This document shows positions 18,334 through 27,047 of a DNA stretch of 64,000 bases, one piece after another. Within the stretch, counting starts at the first letter, position 1, and every line of letters starts with the position of its first letter. The notes under the pieces are model-generated. The model made no database searches. It was given only the letters and a program-made list of their open reading frames with translations, and was not told the origin of the DNA. This DNA comes from Promethearchaeota archaeon Loki_b32 (GTDB lineage: Archaea > Asgardarchaeota > Lokiarchaeia > Sigyniarchaeales > SOKP01): assembly GCA_005223125.1 (NCBI GenBank), contig NJBH01000001.1, positions 171,935-235,934 of the forward strand. Direction: 5' to 3'. A program made the position numbers and the translations under genes.

Positions 18334-19725
18334 CTACACCCTTGCTTGAAAGTATTTATCAATATATTTTTGATGAATTCTCATTAATTGATTAGGATTT
18401 AAATTAGAAATCACATCCCACGCTATATTAAGAGTATTCTCAAAAGTTCGATTCTCATCTTCTTTTTGATTTAAAAACCGTTGTTCAAAATCGATCCCAA
18501 ATTTTAATAAATTTTTTTGTTCATAATTTAAGCCATCTTCTCCTACAATTGAAATTAAATCCTTTACTTCAAGATAGTTAGAATATGAAGATAATAATTG
18601 TGAGCTAATATCAGCATGATCTTCTCGTGTTTTCTCTGCTCCAATTGCATCTTTCATTAATCGTGAAATCGATGCTAAAACTTCGAAAGGAGGGTATACA
18701 CCTTTCTTATGTAAATCTCGGCTAAGTACTAATTGTCCTTCAGTTATATAACCCGTAGTATCCGGTATTGGATGAGAGATATCATCATTGGGCATTGTTA
18801 ATATTGGTATTTGAGTTATCGATCCTTTCTTTCCTTTGATTTTACCAGTCCTTTCATAAAGAGATGCAAAATCAGAATATATATATCCCGGATATCCTTT
18901 TCTACTAGGAATTTCTTCTTTTGCAGTGCTTAATTCTCTCAATGCTTCAGCATAATTTGTCATATCAATTAAAATTACTAGAACATGCATATCTTTTTCA
19001 AAAGCAAAATATTCTGCTGTTGTTAATGCTATTCTTGGAATTATCAATCGTTCAATTATAGGATCGTCAGCAAAATTGATAAAAGAAATGATATTTTGTA
19101 AACTACCAGTTTCTTGAAAACGTTTTAAAAAATAAATTGCGTCATCATGAATTATTCCAATCCCACAAAATATAATTACAAATGATTCCTCCGAAATAAC
19201 TTTTGCCTGTGATGCTATTTGAGCCGCTAATTTATTGTGAGGTAATCCTTGAACACTAAAAATAGGAAGTTTTTGACCTCGTATTAAAGTAAACAAACCA
19301 TCGATTACAGATATACCTGTTTGTATGATATCTACAGGATATTCTCTGGCAAATGGATTAATAGGAACCCCATTTATATCTCTTTGAACCTCAGTTAAAA
19401 TATCAGAATCTAAAGCGATTTTAGTTTTAATATCAATTGGTTTTCCTAATGAATTAAAGGTTTGCCCAAACATATCTTTAGAAATTTTTACTTGAAATGT
19501 ATCTTCAGTAAATATGATTTCAGCGTTTTCTGAAGAGATTCCTGTAGTTTCTTCGAAAACTTCAACAACAATTACTTGTTCATCCATCTTGACGACTTGT
19601 CCTGTGCGAGTTTTACCATCATTTGTTTTAATTTTTACTATCTCACCATACTGTGCATTGTGTTCATTCTTGAGAAATATTAATGGTCCAATAATTTGTT
19701 GGATTTTTTTATATATTACACTCAT
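18334..19725 (-). CDS. atpB: A-type ATP synthase subunit B (regulatory, non-catalytic)
   Basis: The 463-residue protein has the typical length. It lacks a P-loop, reading VQGLPHNKLAAQI where the catalytic subunit has GGFGTGKT. It has the family landmarks LIDMTNYAEALRELSTAKEEIPSRKGYPGY and ISHPIPDTTGYITEGQLVLSRDLH; the latter region supplies arginines to the catalytic interface with subunit A. It starts with an ATGA overlap on the stop of the upstream subunit A gene, so the two are translationally coupled in equal amounts. No B-subunit duplicate accompanies the second A gene in this window. Confidence 0.97.
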   Translation of the reverse strand: MSVIYKKIQQIIGPLIFLKNEHNAQYGEIVKIKTNDGKTRTGQVVKMDEQVIVVEVFEETTGISSENAEIIFTEDTFQVKISKDMFGQTFNSLGKPIDIKTKIALDSDILTEVQRDINGVPINPFAREYPVDIIQTGISVIDGLFTLIRGQKLPIFSVQGLPHNKLAAQIASQAKVISEESFVIIFCGIGIIHDDAIYFLKRFQETGSLQNIISFINFADDPIIERLIIPRIALTTAEYFAFEKDMHVLVILIDMTNYAEALRELSTAKEEIPSRKGYPGYIYSDFASLYERTGKIKGKKGSITQIPILTMPNDDISHPIPDTTGYITEGQLVLSRDLHKKGVYPPFEVLASISRLMKDAIGAEKTREDHADISSQLLSSYSNYLEVKDLISIVGEDGLNYEQKNLLKFGIDFEQRFLNQKEDENRTFENTLNIAWDVISNLNPNQLMRIHQKYIDKYFQARV

Positions 19726-21566
19726 AATTTTCTGAATACTCCATATGATATTTTCATAGATTCAATCTCATTAATTAAATTATTTTTTATTTCTTCTATT
19801 TTATTGAAATCTTCATTACGAATTGAATGGTTAATTCTTAATATCTCAATTATAGTTTTAAGTTCTTTAATATCTTCCAGTAAAAATCCTTGCTTAAGTA
19901 GTTCCTTACCTTCTTTATACAACAATAGAATAATCTTTATCATTCCTAAAAGTTTCCTAACACCTGTATAATTATCTATGTCATCAAACGCATTTTGGAT
20001 TAGAAATCCGTTTTTAATCAATTTTGCAATAAATAAAGTTAATTGCTGGCTTTCAGGTAAATTTTCTTCACCTATTAATTGAATAATATACTTCAATTCA
20101 TTATCTTGAGATAAAATGTCGTTCACTTGTTTTCGGCAATCAAACCAATCAATATCGATTTCTGTCCAGGTAATATCTCTTTCATACCACCATTCTGAAA
20201 TATAATCGGGGTAATTAGAATAAGAGGTCAACCAATTTATAGCGGGATAATGTTTTGAATAAGCTAATCCCGCATCTAAAGCCCAGAACCCTTGAACAAA
20301 ACTTTTCGTGGTTGTCGTCACTGGTTCGCTAAAATCACCCGCGGGAGGAGAAATTGATCCAATAATGGTCAAAGAACCCGTTCTTTCCGTCCCAGATTCT
20401 GAATTACCAAACAACTTGACTATTCCAGCTCGTTCATAAAAACTTGAGAGTTTAGATGGTAAATATGCAGGATACCCCTCTTCAGCAGGCATTTCTTCTA
20501 ACAACCCGGAGATTTCTCTAAGAGATTCTGCCCATCTTGAGGTGCTATCTGCGAAAACAGCAACATCATATCCCATATCTCGATAGTATTCAGCAATAGT
20601 CACACCAGAAAAAATACTGGCCTCTCTTGCTGAAACTGGCATGTTTGAAGTGTTTGCAATTAAAATGATGCGATCTAATAAAGGATTACCAGATTTTGGA
20701 TCGATTAATTCAGAGAATTGTTTTAAAACATCTGCAATCTCGTTTCCTCTTTCTCCACAACCAACATATACGCAAACATCAGCATCACACCATTTAGCTA
20801 AGGATTGTTGTATAACTGTTTTACCAGTTCCAAAACCTCCGGGAACTCCAACTGTACCCCCCTTTGTAATGGGAAATAATAAATCAATAACACGTATCCC
20901 TGTAATTAAAGGTATATTGGAGATTGTTCTCTCCTTAAAAGGACGGGTTATAGTTATTGGCCATTTTTGTAACATAGAAAAAGATTTTTCTTTATTATTC
21001 TTTTTTAGCTTATATATCTCATCAATAATAGTATATTCGCCTTCGTCTGAGAGGAAAGACAATTTTCCTGAATTATTTGGAGGAACTAATATTTTATGTT
21101 CTATCATTGGAGTTTCTTGGACTACACCAATTAAATCTCCTTCATTTACATTATTTTCATTTTTATTTTTAGGAGTAAAGTGCCACTTCTTTGAACGTGA
21201 TAAGGGAGGCAATTCTAATCCTCTTTGTAGTCCTCCATCTTTAAAAAGACCGAAAGCTTTTTGTAAAGGTCTTTGGATACCGTCAAAAACATTTCCCAAT
21301 AATCCTGGTGCTAATTCCATCGAAAGGGGTTCATTTAAATTAACAACCTTTTCATTAATCCGTAAATTAGAAGTGCTTTCAAAACACTGAGCAACAATAT
21401 AATCAGAATAAATTTGAATTACTTCTCCTAAAATATTATGTTTCGTAATTTTAATAAGGTCATGAAGACGAATCTGAGCTTCCAAACCTTTAATCTTAAT
21501 TAATGATCCTGTGATTGCTGAAATATAACCTAATATAGAATTGGTTTCAGAATTGGATTTGTTCAT
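19722..21566 (-). CDS. atpA: A-type ATP synthase catalytic subunit A (canonical copy)
   Basis: The 614-residue protein has the P-loop GGFGTGKT at 243-250, the catalytic GERGNE loop at 271-276, [29 protein letters not shown] and the helical C-terminal domain. The characteristic bulge domain follows the N-terminal barrel. The P-loop is GGFGTGKT where most archaeal A subunits have GPFGSGKT; the second copy shares this, so the duplication post-dates the change. It overlaps the end of subunit E by 20 bases and the start of subunit B by four. This is the copy expected to form the working A3B3 head. Confidence 0.96.
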   Translation of the reverse strand: MNKSNSETNSILGYISAITGSLIKIKGLEAQIRLHDLIKITKHNILGEVIQIYSDYIVAQCFESTSNLRINEKVVNLNEPLSMELAPGLLGNVFDGIQRPLQKAFGLFKDGGLQRGLELPPLSRSKKWHFTPKNKNENNVNEGDLIGVVQETPMIEHKILVPPNNSGKLSFLSDEGEYTIIDEIYKLKKNNKEKSFSMLQKWPITITRPFKERTISNIPLITGIRVIDLLFPITKGGTVGVPGGFGTGKTVIQQSLAKWCDADVCVYVGCGERGNEIADVLKQFSELIDPKSGNPLLDRIILIANTSNMPVSAREASIFSGVTIAEYYRDMGYDVAVFADSTSRWAESLREISGLLEEMPAEEGYPAYLPSKLSSFYERAGIVKLFGNSESGTERTGSLTIIGSISPPAGDFSEPVTTTTKSFVQGFWALDAGLAYSKHYPAINWLTSYSNYPDYISEWWYERDITWTEIDIDWFDCRKQVNDILSQDNELKYIIQLIGEENLPESQQLTLFIAKLIKNGFLIQNAFDDIDNYTGVRKLLGMIKIILLLYKEGKELLKQGFLLEDIKELKTIIEILRINHSIRNEDFNKIEEIKNNLINEIESMKISYGVFRKL

Positions 21567-22191
21567 AATACCTTAAATACTCTGAGATTTTTTCTTTTTG
21601 TTTTTGTATAAAATTCTCGAATTCATTTTCAATTCCTTTAATTTCTGCATCATTTATAATTTTTGAAATTTCCATTTGAATAAATGATGATTTCTTATCT
21701 ATTAAATTATCAATTGTATAATCATAAGAGATAAACCCTCCTGTAAGTGATATTTTGAAACCACCTATAAAATCATGTTGATCTTTATTAATTTCTACTG
21801 GATTCTTAAATAAATCAACAATTATATCAAAATTTTTAATGAAGTAATTGTAATCCTTACTGTTAAATTTTAATTCTATTTCTTGAGGCTTATCTATGGC
21901 AAATTTGGCATTTTGTATAGATTTCAATAAATATGCAATATAATCAGAGTAATTGTTTTCAATTCTTTCTTTAATAAGAATATATAAATTTAACTTTAAT
22001 TCTTTAATCAGTCTATTCTTTAAACTTAATAGAGTTTCTTTGCCCTTTAATAGGGTTGATGATAAGGATTGGTTTAAGAATTGTTCATAACTTTCTATAA
22101 GATGGCTTTTTAGTTTTATTGATCTCTCGCGCGATCTTTCTAAATATCTCTTTTTTATTTCCGCTTTATGAAATAATGTTTTTTGATTCAA
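21547..22191 (-). CDS. atpE: A-type ATP synthase subunit E (peripheral stalk)
   Basis: This gene encodes the peripheral-stalk subunit, with a long N-terminal helix and a C-terminal alpha/beta head ending at FIQKQKEKISEYLRY. From the TTG at 22191 it has 214 residues. The same frame continues upstream with 28 more plausible coiled-coil residues (SEEKELRKQFGNLG and IEKAQKEIKE) and no ATG, GTG or TTG, to an ATT at 22275. That ATT lies six bases after GAGATGA, an SD-like site at the end of subunit F. With the extension the stalk helix would have the normal length, so the true start may be this non-standard ATT. It overlaps the start of subunit A. Confidence 0.85.
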   Translation of the reverse strand: MNQKTLFHKAEIKKRYLERSRERSIKLKSHLIESYEQFLNQSLSSTLLKGKETLLSLKNRLIKELKLNLYILIKERIENNYSDYIAYLLKSIQNAKFAIDKPQEIELKFNSKDYNYFIKNFDIIVDLFKNPVEINKDQHDFIGGFKISLTGGFISYDYTIDNLIDKKSSFIQMEISKIINDAEIKGIENEFENFIQKQKEKISEYLRYYEQIQF

Positions 22192-22286
22192 TTCTTTAAT
22201 TTCTTTCTGTGCTTTCTCTATTAAATAAAGGCCTAAGTTTCCAAATTGTTTCCTTAATTCTTTTTCTTCTGAAATTTTAAATCATC

Positions 22287-22613
22287 TCATTTTATTAAAA
22301 CAACATCACCTATAGCGTCAACAATTCTATCTAAAATAATACCTTCTTTCTCAATATTAAAATGGAAAATATCTGGTAAAATAAATATAAATGGATTTCT
22401 ATTAGTTTGCTTGAAATCCAATAAATACTCAATAATTTCATTTGATAAAGGTAAAGCTATAATCAACATGCCGATTGAATCTCTATTTGTTAATTCTGTG
22501 AATTTTTTTAAAAAGTCTTCTTCATTTTCAACAACACTACCATCTAAACCTAAAAGTCCTAACATTGATACAATTTCTTCTTCACCTAAGATATAAATAT
22601 TTTGCTCAACCAT
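22287..22613 (-). CDS. atpF: A-type ATP synthase subunit F
   Basis: The 108-residue protein has the small alpha/beta fold of subunit F (NtpG-type), the central-stalk partner of subunit D. It opens NIYILGEEEIVSMLGLLGLDG, the family's usual first strand and helix, and has a middle strand IGMLIIALPLS. Its ATG shares one base with the stop of the preceding peripheral-stalk gene. Its stop overlaps the SD-like GAGATGA that may serve subunit E. Confidence 0.88.
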   Translation of the reverse strand: MVEQNIYILGEEEIVSMLGLLGLDGSVVENEEDFLKKFTELTNRDSIGMLIIALPLSNEIIEYLLDFKQTNRNPFIFILPDIFHFNIEKEGIILDRIVDAIGDVVLIK

Positions 22614-22924
22614 TAGAAATCAAGTCCAACTTCTTCAATAATTAATTTTTGTAAATTTTCCAAATTTTTTTTAAATTCAGTTTCAATATTTTGAATTGCC
22701 TTATCTAATTTTTTCTCAAAAGTATTGGTTTTAATATCACTTTCTACTGTAATATTTCCTATAGCTGTATTTACAAGAACATTTATTTTTATAATGAAAT
22801 CCTCAAATTTTTCATTTTGTTCTTTTCTATATTCTTCAATTTCGTTTAAATTAAGTTTTTTGGCATTACCGATTAAATCTTCATAAACTTTTTCAATATC
22901 CTTTACCCATTCGAACAGATCCAT
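22613..22924 (-). CDS. atpH: A-type ATP synthase subunit H (peripheral-stalk coiled coil)
   Basis: The 103-residue helical protein is rich in Glu, Lys and Asn and lies between subunits C and F. By position, size and heptad pattern it is the small G/H-type peripheral-stalk partner of subunit E. The sequence itself is not diagnostic, and in many archaea the H gene is first in the operon, before subunit I. It ends in a TAATG overlap with subunit F. I am fairly sure of the stalk role and less sure of strict homology to AhaH. Confidence 0.65.
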   Translation of the reverse strand: MDLFEWVKDIEKVYEDLIGNAKKLNLNEIEEYRKEQNEKFEDFIIKINVLVNTAIGNITVESDIKTNTFEKKLDKAIQNIETEFKKNLENLQKLIIEEVGLDF

Positions 22925-22968
22925 CCTTCAATCAACGAACTTATTCTTTTTCATTATCTATAATTCTT

Positions 22969-24030
22969 TTATTTTAATAATTTATATTTCTCGTGAATAA
23001 TATTAACTACTTTTGGTAACACAAATAAACGAATTTCATTATCTTTTTTAATTAAAACTTCAATAATCTTAAAAATTGCTTGATAGTCAATATCATCAAT
23101 CTTAATCTTAAATGTTTTAAAAAAAATATCCAAGTATAAGGTCTCAAGAGACCAAATTAAATGGGTCTCATCAAGTTTAAAGGTTTTTAGTTTTTTTTTA
23201 ATTTCTTTTTTTTCATTTAAATATTGATTTAGCTTTAACATATAAGATTCTACATCTGGTTGATTCAATAAAGTTAACAATTTATTTTTATCTAGAAATA
23301 AATAAGTGTCAACTAGAAATTGTGATAATAATTTTCTCTCAATATTGTTTTTAATTCCCCTGTATATTACATTTAAATTGTATATTTCTGAGATATTCTT
23401 CAGATACAATGATATCATAAATCTCTCTTTATGACCTAAAACTCTCATCTCATTTTTCAAATTTTCATAATATATCTGATCCAAAAATGCTTCGAGAACA
23501 AAAATTTCGTTAGTATTTTTAAAGTATAGAATTCCCTCTCTTATTGCTATGTTATATTTTGTTTGTTTCATTAATAATTGAATCTTATCTAGGGATGATA
23601 ATTCAATCAATTCATTCATAAATTCAGTGTTACCTAGATATTTTTCTACTAATTTATTAACCATTAACGATTTTTCAGCAATGCTCATTCCTAAAATAGT
23701 GCCGAGAACAACGCGCTTTATATTCATTATTTCGTATTTTATTAGATAGTTTTTTAAAAAGATTCTCATAGTCCTCGGTGAAATTAAAATAATCTTTCCG
23801 ATTAACTTAATATAAGTATGAAATAATTCTCTTTCAATTTCTTCAATTGTATAAGAACTAAGATTAAGACCAGGATAATAAATGCTAATAAACTCAATTA
23901 ATTGCTTAATTTCATTTATTTCTTCTAATTTATTTAGCGTGATCTCATCCATCACTAATTGCTTCAAAAAGCCAATTCTTATGAAAGTGTACGCGTAACT
24001 TGGCACAGTGACACTCGTGGTATTCACCAA
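22969..24030 (-). CDS. atpC: A-type ATP synthase subunit C (rotor-ring adaptor)
   Basis: The 353-residue helical protein links the central stalk to the c ring. The N-terminal YAYTFIRIGFLKQLVMDE matches the family's usual opening, and the later IMNIKRVVLGTILG and FEAFLDQIYYENL-like segments fit the three-lobed repeat. The length is normal. The start is TTG at 24030 or GTG three bases on; no ATG precedes the conserved opening. It sits 44 bases after subunit K. The ordering K-C-H-F-E-A-B-D-I is a standard archaeal set with K moved to the front. Confidence 0.88.
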   Translation of the reverse strand: MVNTTSVTVPSYAYTFIRIGFLKQLVMDEITLNKLEEINEIKQLIEFISIYYPGLNLSSYTIEEIERELFHTYIKLIGKIILISPRTMRIFLKNYLIKYEIMNIKRVVLGTILGMSIAEKSLMVNKLVEKYLGNTEFMNELIELSSLDKIQLLMKQTKYNIAIREGILYFKNTNEIFVLEAFLDQIYYENLKNEMRVLGHKERFMISLYLKNISEIYNLNVIYRGIKNNIERKLLSQFLVDTYLFLDKNKLLTLLNQPDVESYMLKLNQYLNEKKEIKKKLKTFKLDETHLIWSLETLYLDIFFKTFKIKIDDIDYQAIFKIIEVLIKKDNEIRLFVLPKVVNIIHEKYKLLK

Positions 24031-24074
24031 TAAATTAAATTTATTTTAGTATGATTTATCGAAATGATTATTAC

Positions 24075-24446
24075 TTAATTAGTAAGAGGTGTCGGTATTT
24101 TTGTCCAAAGTAAGATTGCTACTATCAATCCGTAAACTGCTAATGCTTCACAAAGAGCAACAACGAGAAAAGCTTTAAAGAACGCTTCTTCTCGTTCTGA
24201 AAGTGCTGAGATCGCAGCTGTTCCAACAGTTTTCATAGCCCAAGCACTCCCTAATACTGCAGCACTTACTGAAATTGCAACTGATAATCCTAATACCATA
24301 GTAGTCGCAGAATCATAATAATCAAAAGCATCAGGAACTTGAGCCGCTACGAAAGATATAATTCCATTTGAAGTAAAAATTACTAAGAAAATCAAAATAA
24401 ATTGGAAGATACTAAGTAATAAATAAAATTTATGTTTACCGTTCAT
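24075..24446 (-). CDS. atpK: A-type ATP synthase subunit K (proteolipid c)
   Basis: This is a 123-residue membrane proteolipid. An N-terminal hydrophobic stretch (about 8-35) looks like a cleavable leader or extra helix. It is followed by one hairpin: a glycine/alanine-rich helix (about 50-80) with the polar loop SEREEAF, and a second helix with the ion-binding Glu100 in ALCEALAVYG. There is a single hairpin per subunit, so the ring should have the full number of binding sites, unlike V-type rings. I see no glutamine ligand typical of Na+ rings, which hints at protons, but this is weak. It is the first gene of the operon. Confidence 0.93.
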   Translation of the reverse strand: MNGKHKFYLLLSIFQFILIFLVIFTSNGIISFVAAQVPDAFDYYDSATTMVLGLSVAISVSAAVLGSAWAMKTVGTAAISALSEREEAFFKAFLVVALCEALAVYGLIVAILLWTKIPTPLTN

Positions 24447-24454
24447 AACTTTTA

Positions 24455-24478
24455 CATCTCAGTTTTTATTTATAAAAA
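24455..24478 (-). promoter_or_regulatory. Probable promoter and SD of the ATPase operon
   Basis: On the minus strand TTTTTATAAATA (24467-24478) is followed by GAGATG (24455-24460) eight bases before the subunit K ATG. The TATA-like box would place transcription start close to the ATG, while the SD-like site needs a leader, so one of the two may be a chance match or a farther promoter may exist. No other clear operon promoter is visible between 24447 and 24644. Confidence 0.35.
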
Positions 24479-24644
24479 TAATTATTTTAATTGAAAGGAA
24501 TATAGTTTTGCGTATAAATTTTCTTATTATAAACAAAAAGGTAATATTCTTTATTATTTTACGAACGCATAATTTAAGAAAAAGACACTGAATTATATTT
24601 CATTAAATAATGAATATTATATTGTATTTTTAATAAAAACAGTC

Positions 24645-25280
24645 TTATTGATAAAGTAAAACCCGTATTATGTCTGCAATATCATGAATTCGATCAGCTA
24701 ATTGTTCTAATAATACAATACTATCTCGTAAACGCAAGAGTACTCTAATATTCAAATTCTCATTGGAATATATATACTCAAGAAATTGCCGATATATTGT
24801 ATCAATTTCATTTTCAATCTCATGAATCGCTGTGGTATTTTTAAACACTACATCTGGTTTATCTCTTAGACTTTTAATCGTTGACTTCAAAACAGTAGCC
24901 ATATTAATTGTTTTATTAATTAGTTTTTCATATCTCTTACCGATCTCCTTATTACTTTTACCATCCAATTTAATCTTAGGCAACATATCCACGAATTCTA
25001 AAGGATAGTTTATAACATTATCCATTTTTAAAATTAACGCTATAAAATCGCCTAAATCAGCTCCAGCTTCAGAATATTTCTGAATTAACTCAATTTTAAT
25101 AACATCTGCATCCTCTTCAGATAATTGCATTTTGCTTTTCTTCTTGTCTAGAGAAGCTTTATTCTTCTCATAATCTTCAGCCCATCCGCTGTAAAAAACA
25201 CCCATATCACTAAGAACAGAATAAATAATTCTAGAGTGTTCAATAAGCATTGAAATGATTTCGTCTCGAATTTTATTCAT
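24645..25280 (-). CDS. PhoU-like (DUF47) protein
   Basis: The 211-residue helical-bundle protein belongs to the DUF47/PhoU-like family. Family clues are the Glu/Asp-rich repeats HEIENEIDTIYRQFLEY and LEQLADRIHDIADIIR, which supply metal-binding acidic residues. Such proteins usually pair with Pit-type phosphate transporters; none lies nearby. Here it is upstream of, and co-directional with, the ATPase operon across a 198-base gap, and divergent from two VIT/CCC1-like transporters. A link to phosphate or metal homeostasis is reasonable; regulation of the ATPase is speculation. Confidence 0.75.
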   Translation of the reverse strand: MNKIRDEIISMLIEHSRIIYSVLSDMGVFYSGWAEDYEKNKASLDKKKSKMQLSEEDADVIKIELIQKYSEAGADLGDFIALILKMDNVINYPLEFVDMLPKIKLDGKSNKEIGKRYEKLINKTINMATVLKSTIKSLRDKPDVVFKNTTAIHEIENEIDTIYRQFLEYIYSNENLNIRVLLRLRDSIVLLEQLADRIHDIADIIRVLLYQ

Positions 25281-25491
25281 GAAAATTCCATTTAAATATT
25301 TAATTAACTCCTATAAATATAAAAAATTAGATCAATAAAAAAATATTGGATTTAGAGAAATTTTAATATATTCTTAATTTAATTTATAAGTAAATTCTAA
25401 ATGAATTGAAAAGATCTTTTCAAAATAATAATATTATTGAGAATTGAATAATTTAGGTTTACAAATAATAGAAAGGTGAAGAGAAGACTTA

Positions 25492-26136
25492 ATGAAATTA
25501 AATAAAACTATTCAGCAATGGAAGCAATATTCAAAAATGTCTGATTTGGGAGAAATTGCTCGACGTAAATTTTTTAATAATTGTTTTGATGGCGCTTTGA
25601 CATGTTCAGGTATTGTTAGTGGAATATTTATTATTTTTCTCTCGGGTTCTTCTATTTTTATCCCAAGAAATGTTATTATAACAGGTTTTGCCACAGCTCT
25701 TGCAATTGGGATTTCTGGTTTATGGGGCGCATTTCTTTCTGAAGAAGCTGAAAGAAAGAAAAAAATGTTGGATATGAAAAAAGAGATGGCAATTATAGAA
25801 GAAGAAGGGGATGAAAAAACGGGTAAACCTAAAAAGAATAATATACAAGATAAACCATTACTGGAGAGGGCTGAAAATTTTGCTACCATTATTGCTTCAT
25901 TGGTAGATGGAGGTGCTCCAGTACTAGGAAGCTCACTTCCATTGATTCCATTTTTCTTTGGATCTTCTTTAACAATAGTTCATTTTATCTCCTCATACGT
26001 TATTCTTATCGGTTTACTTATATATTTAGGGATCTTTTTAGGAAAAATTTCAGGAGGCGGCCGTATTAGATATGCACTTCATTTAGTGACCGCTGGTGGT
26101 GTTACCTTATTAGTCTCTTTAGCACTTGGAATTTAA
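25492..26136 (+). CDS. VIT/CCC1-family membrane transporter, copy 1
   Basis: The 214-residue protein has about five membrane helices. The first opens FFNNCFDGALTCSGIVSG, corresponding to the NDGLVT...G motif of the vacuolar iron transporter family. Helix 2 ends GLWGAFLSEEAERKKKM with a charged cytoplasmic segment (about 85-130) rich in Glu and Lys, the metal-binding region in VIT proteins. Then come GGAPVLGSSLPLIPFF and two more helices. Predicted function is divalent metal (iron or manganese) export across the membrane. An SD-like GGTGA precedes the ATG. Confidence 0.75.
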   Translation: MKLNKTIQQWKQYSKMSDLGEIARRKFFNNCFDGALTCSGIVSGIFIIFLSGSSIFIPRNVIITGFATALAIGISGLWGAFLSEEAERKKKMLDMKKEMAIIEEEGDEKTGKPKKNNIQDKPLLERAENFATIIASLVDGGAPVLGSSLPLIPFFFGSSLTIVHFISSYVILIGLLIYLGIFLGKISGGGRIRYALHLVTAGGVTLLVSLALGI

Positions 26137-26260
26137 AATTTTGAGGAAAAACGATTTTTAACAAAAAGGCAAGGACGTGAAAGAATAGACAAAAATAAAT
26201 TAGATTGAGAAGAATACAAGTATTCGTTCTTCTTAATAAAAGATTAATCTGCTAATTAAA

Positions 26261-26971
26261 ATGTTTGAAAGAGCTAAAACATACGCAAAAATTACAAATT
26301 TATGGGGAATTGCTCGGCGTTATTTTGTAAATAACTTCTATGATGGTATGCTAACAGTTCTAGGAATCCTGCTAGGATTCTTGGTTTTAATTCTTAAGGA
26401 AGATCAAACTTCAATTGATAGTCATCTTGTGATTTTAACAGGGGTAGGGAGTTCGATATCAATGTTTATATCAGGATTAACTGGATCATATCTTTCAGAA
26501 AAGGCTGAACAAAAAAAAATGAAAGAGGAATTGGATCGAGCAATGGTAATAATTAAAAGTGAGGTGGAAGAAACACTAGAGAATTCTGCTGATATTAAGG
26601 AGATAGAAAAAGCTATGTTGATCAAAATAAATCATAATGTAAATTTAAAAGCTAAAAGAAGAATAGGGAAAAAAAAAAAAAAAATTAAAACTCTTCAAGA
26701 AAAAGCTGAGATTTTTGCAAGTATTATTGTCTCACTTATTAATGGCGGTTCTCCATTTTTAGGGGGTTTAGTACCTCTAATTCCCTTTTTTCTTGTATCG
26801 ACCGCTAATTTATCAATTTTTCTGATATCTTTTTTAATAATTCTTATTTGTATAATATTACTTGGAATCTTTTTAGGGGTAATTTCAAAGGAATCTATTC
26901 TTAAAAATGTGATTCAGATGACATTTGCATTTTTTATAACCATACTTATCTCAGTATTTTTGTTAAGATAA
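26261..26971 (+). CDS. VIT/CCC1-family membrane transporter, copy 2
   Basis: This 236-residue paralogue follows the first copy after a 124-base gap. It shares ARRYFVNNFYDGMLTVLG, GLTGSYLSEKAEQKK, and NGGSPFLGGLVPLIPFF with it. The cytoplasmic charged region is longer (about residues 82-145), ending in a run of five lysines. The run is encoded by 16 consecutive A bases (26669-26684), a site prone to slippage and sequencing error. Two copies in tandem suggest a heterodimer or different metals. No regulator is adjacent. Confidence 0.7.
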   Translation: MFERAKTYAKITNLWGIARRYFVNNFYDGMLTVLGILLGFLVLILKEDQTSIDSHLVILTGVGSSISMFISGLTGSYLSEKAEQKKMKEELDRAMVIIKSEVEETLENSADIKEIEKAMLIKINHNVNLKAKRRIGKKKKKIKTLQEKAEIFASIIVSLINGGSPFLGGLVPLIPFFLVSTANLSIFLISFLIILICIILLGIFLGVISKESILKNVIQMTFAFFITILISVFLLR

Positions 26972-27047
26972 AGTATATCATAAATTTTAATTTCAGAGTT
27001 TCATTTTTCAAATTATTAAGTTTATATACTATAGGATGGATTGAAAA

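Noticed and set aside
20641-21390. Plus-strand frame of about 249 codons opposite subunit A
   Set aside because: It is entirely inside the canonical atpA on the other strand, with Pro/Ser-rich composition of a shadow.
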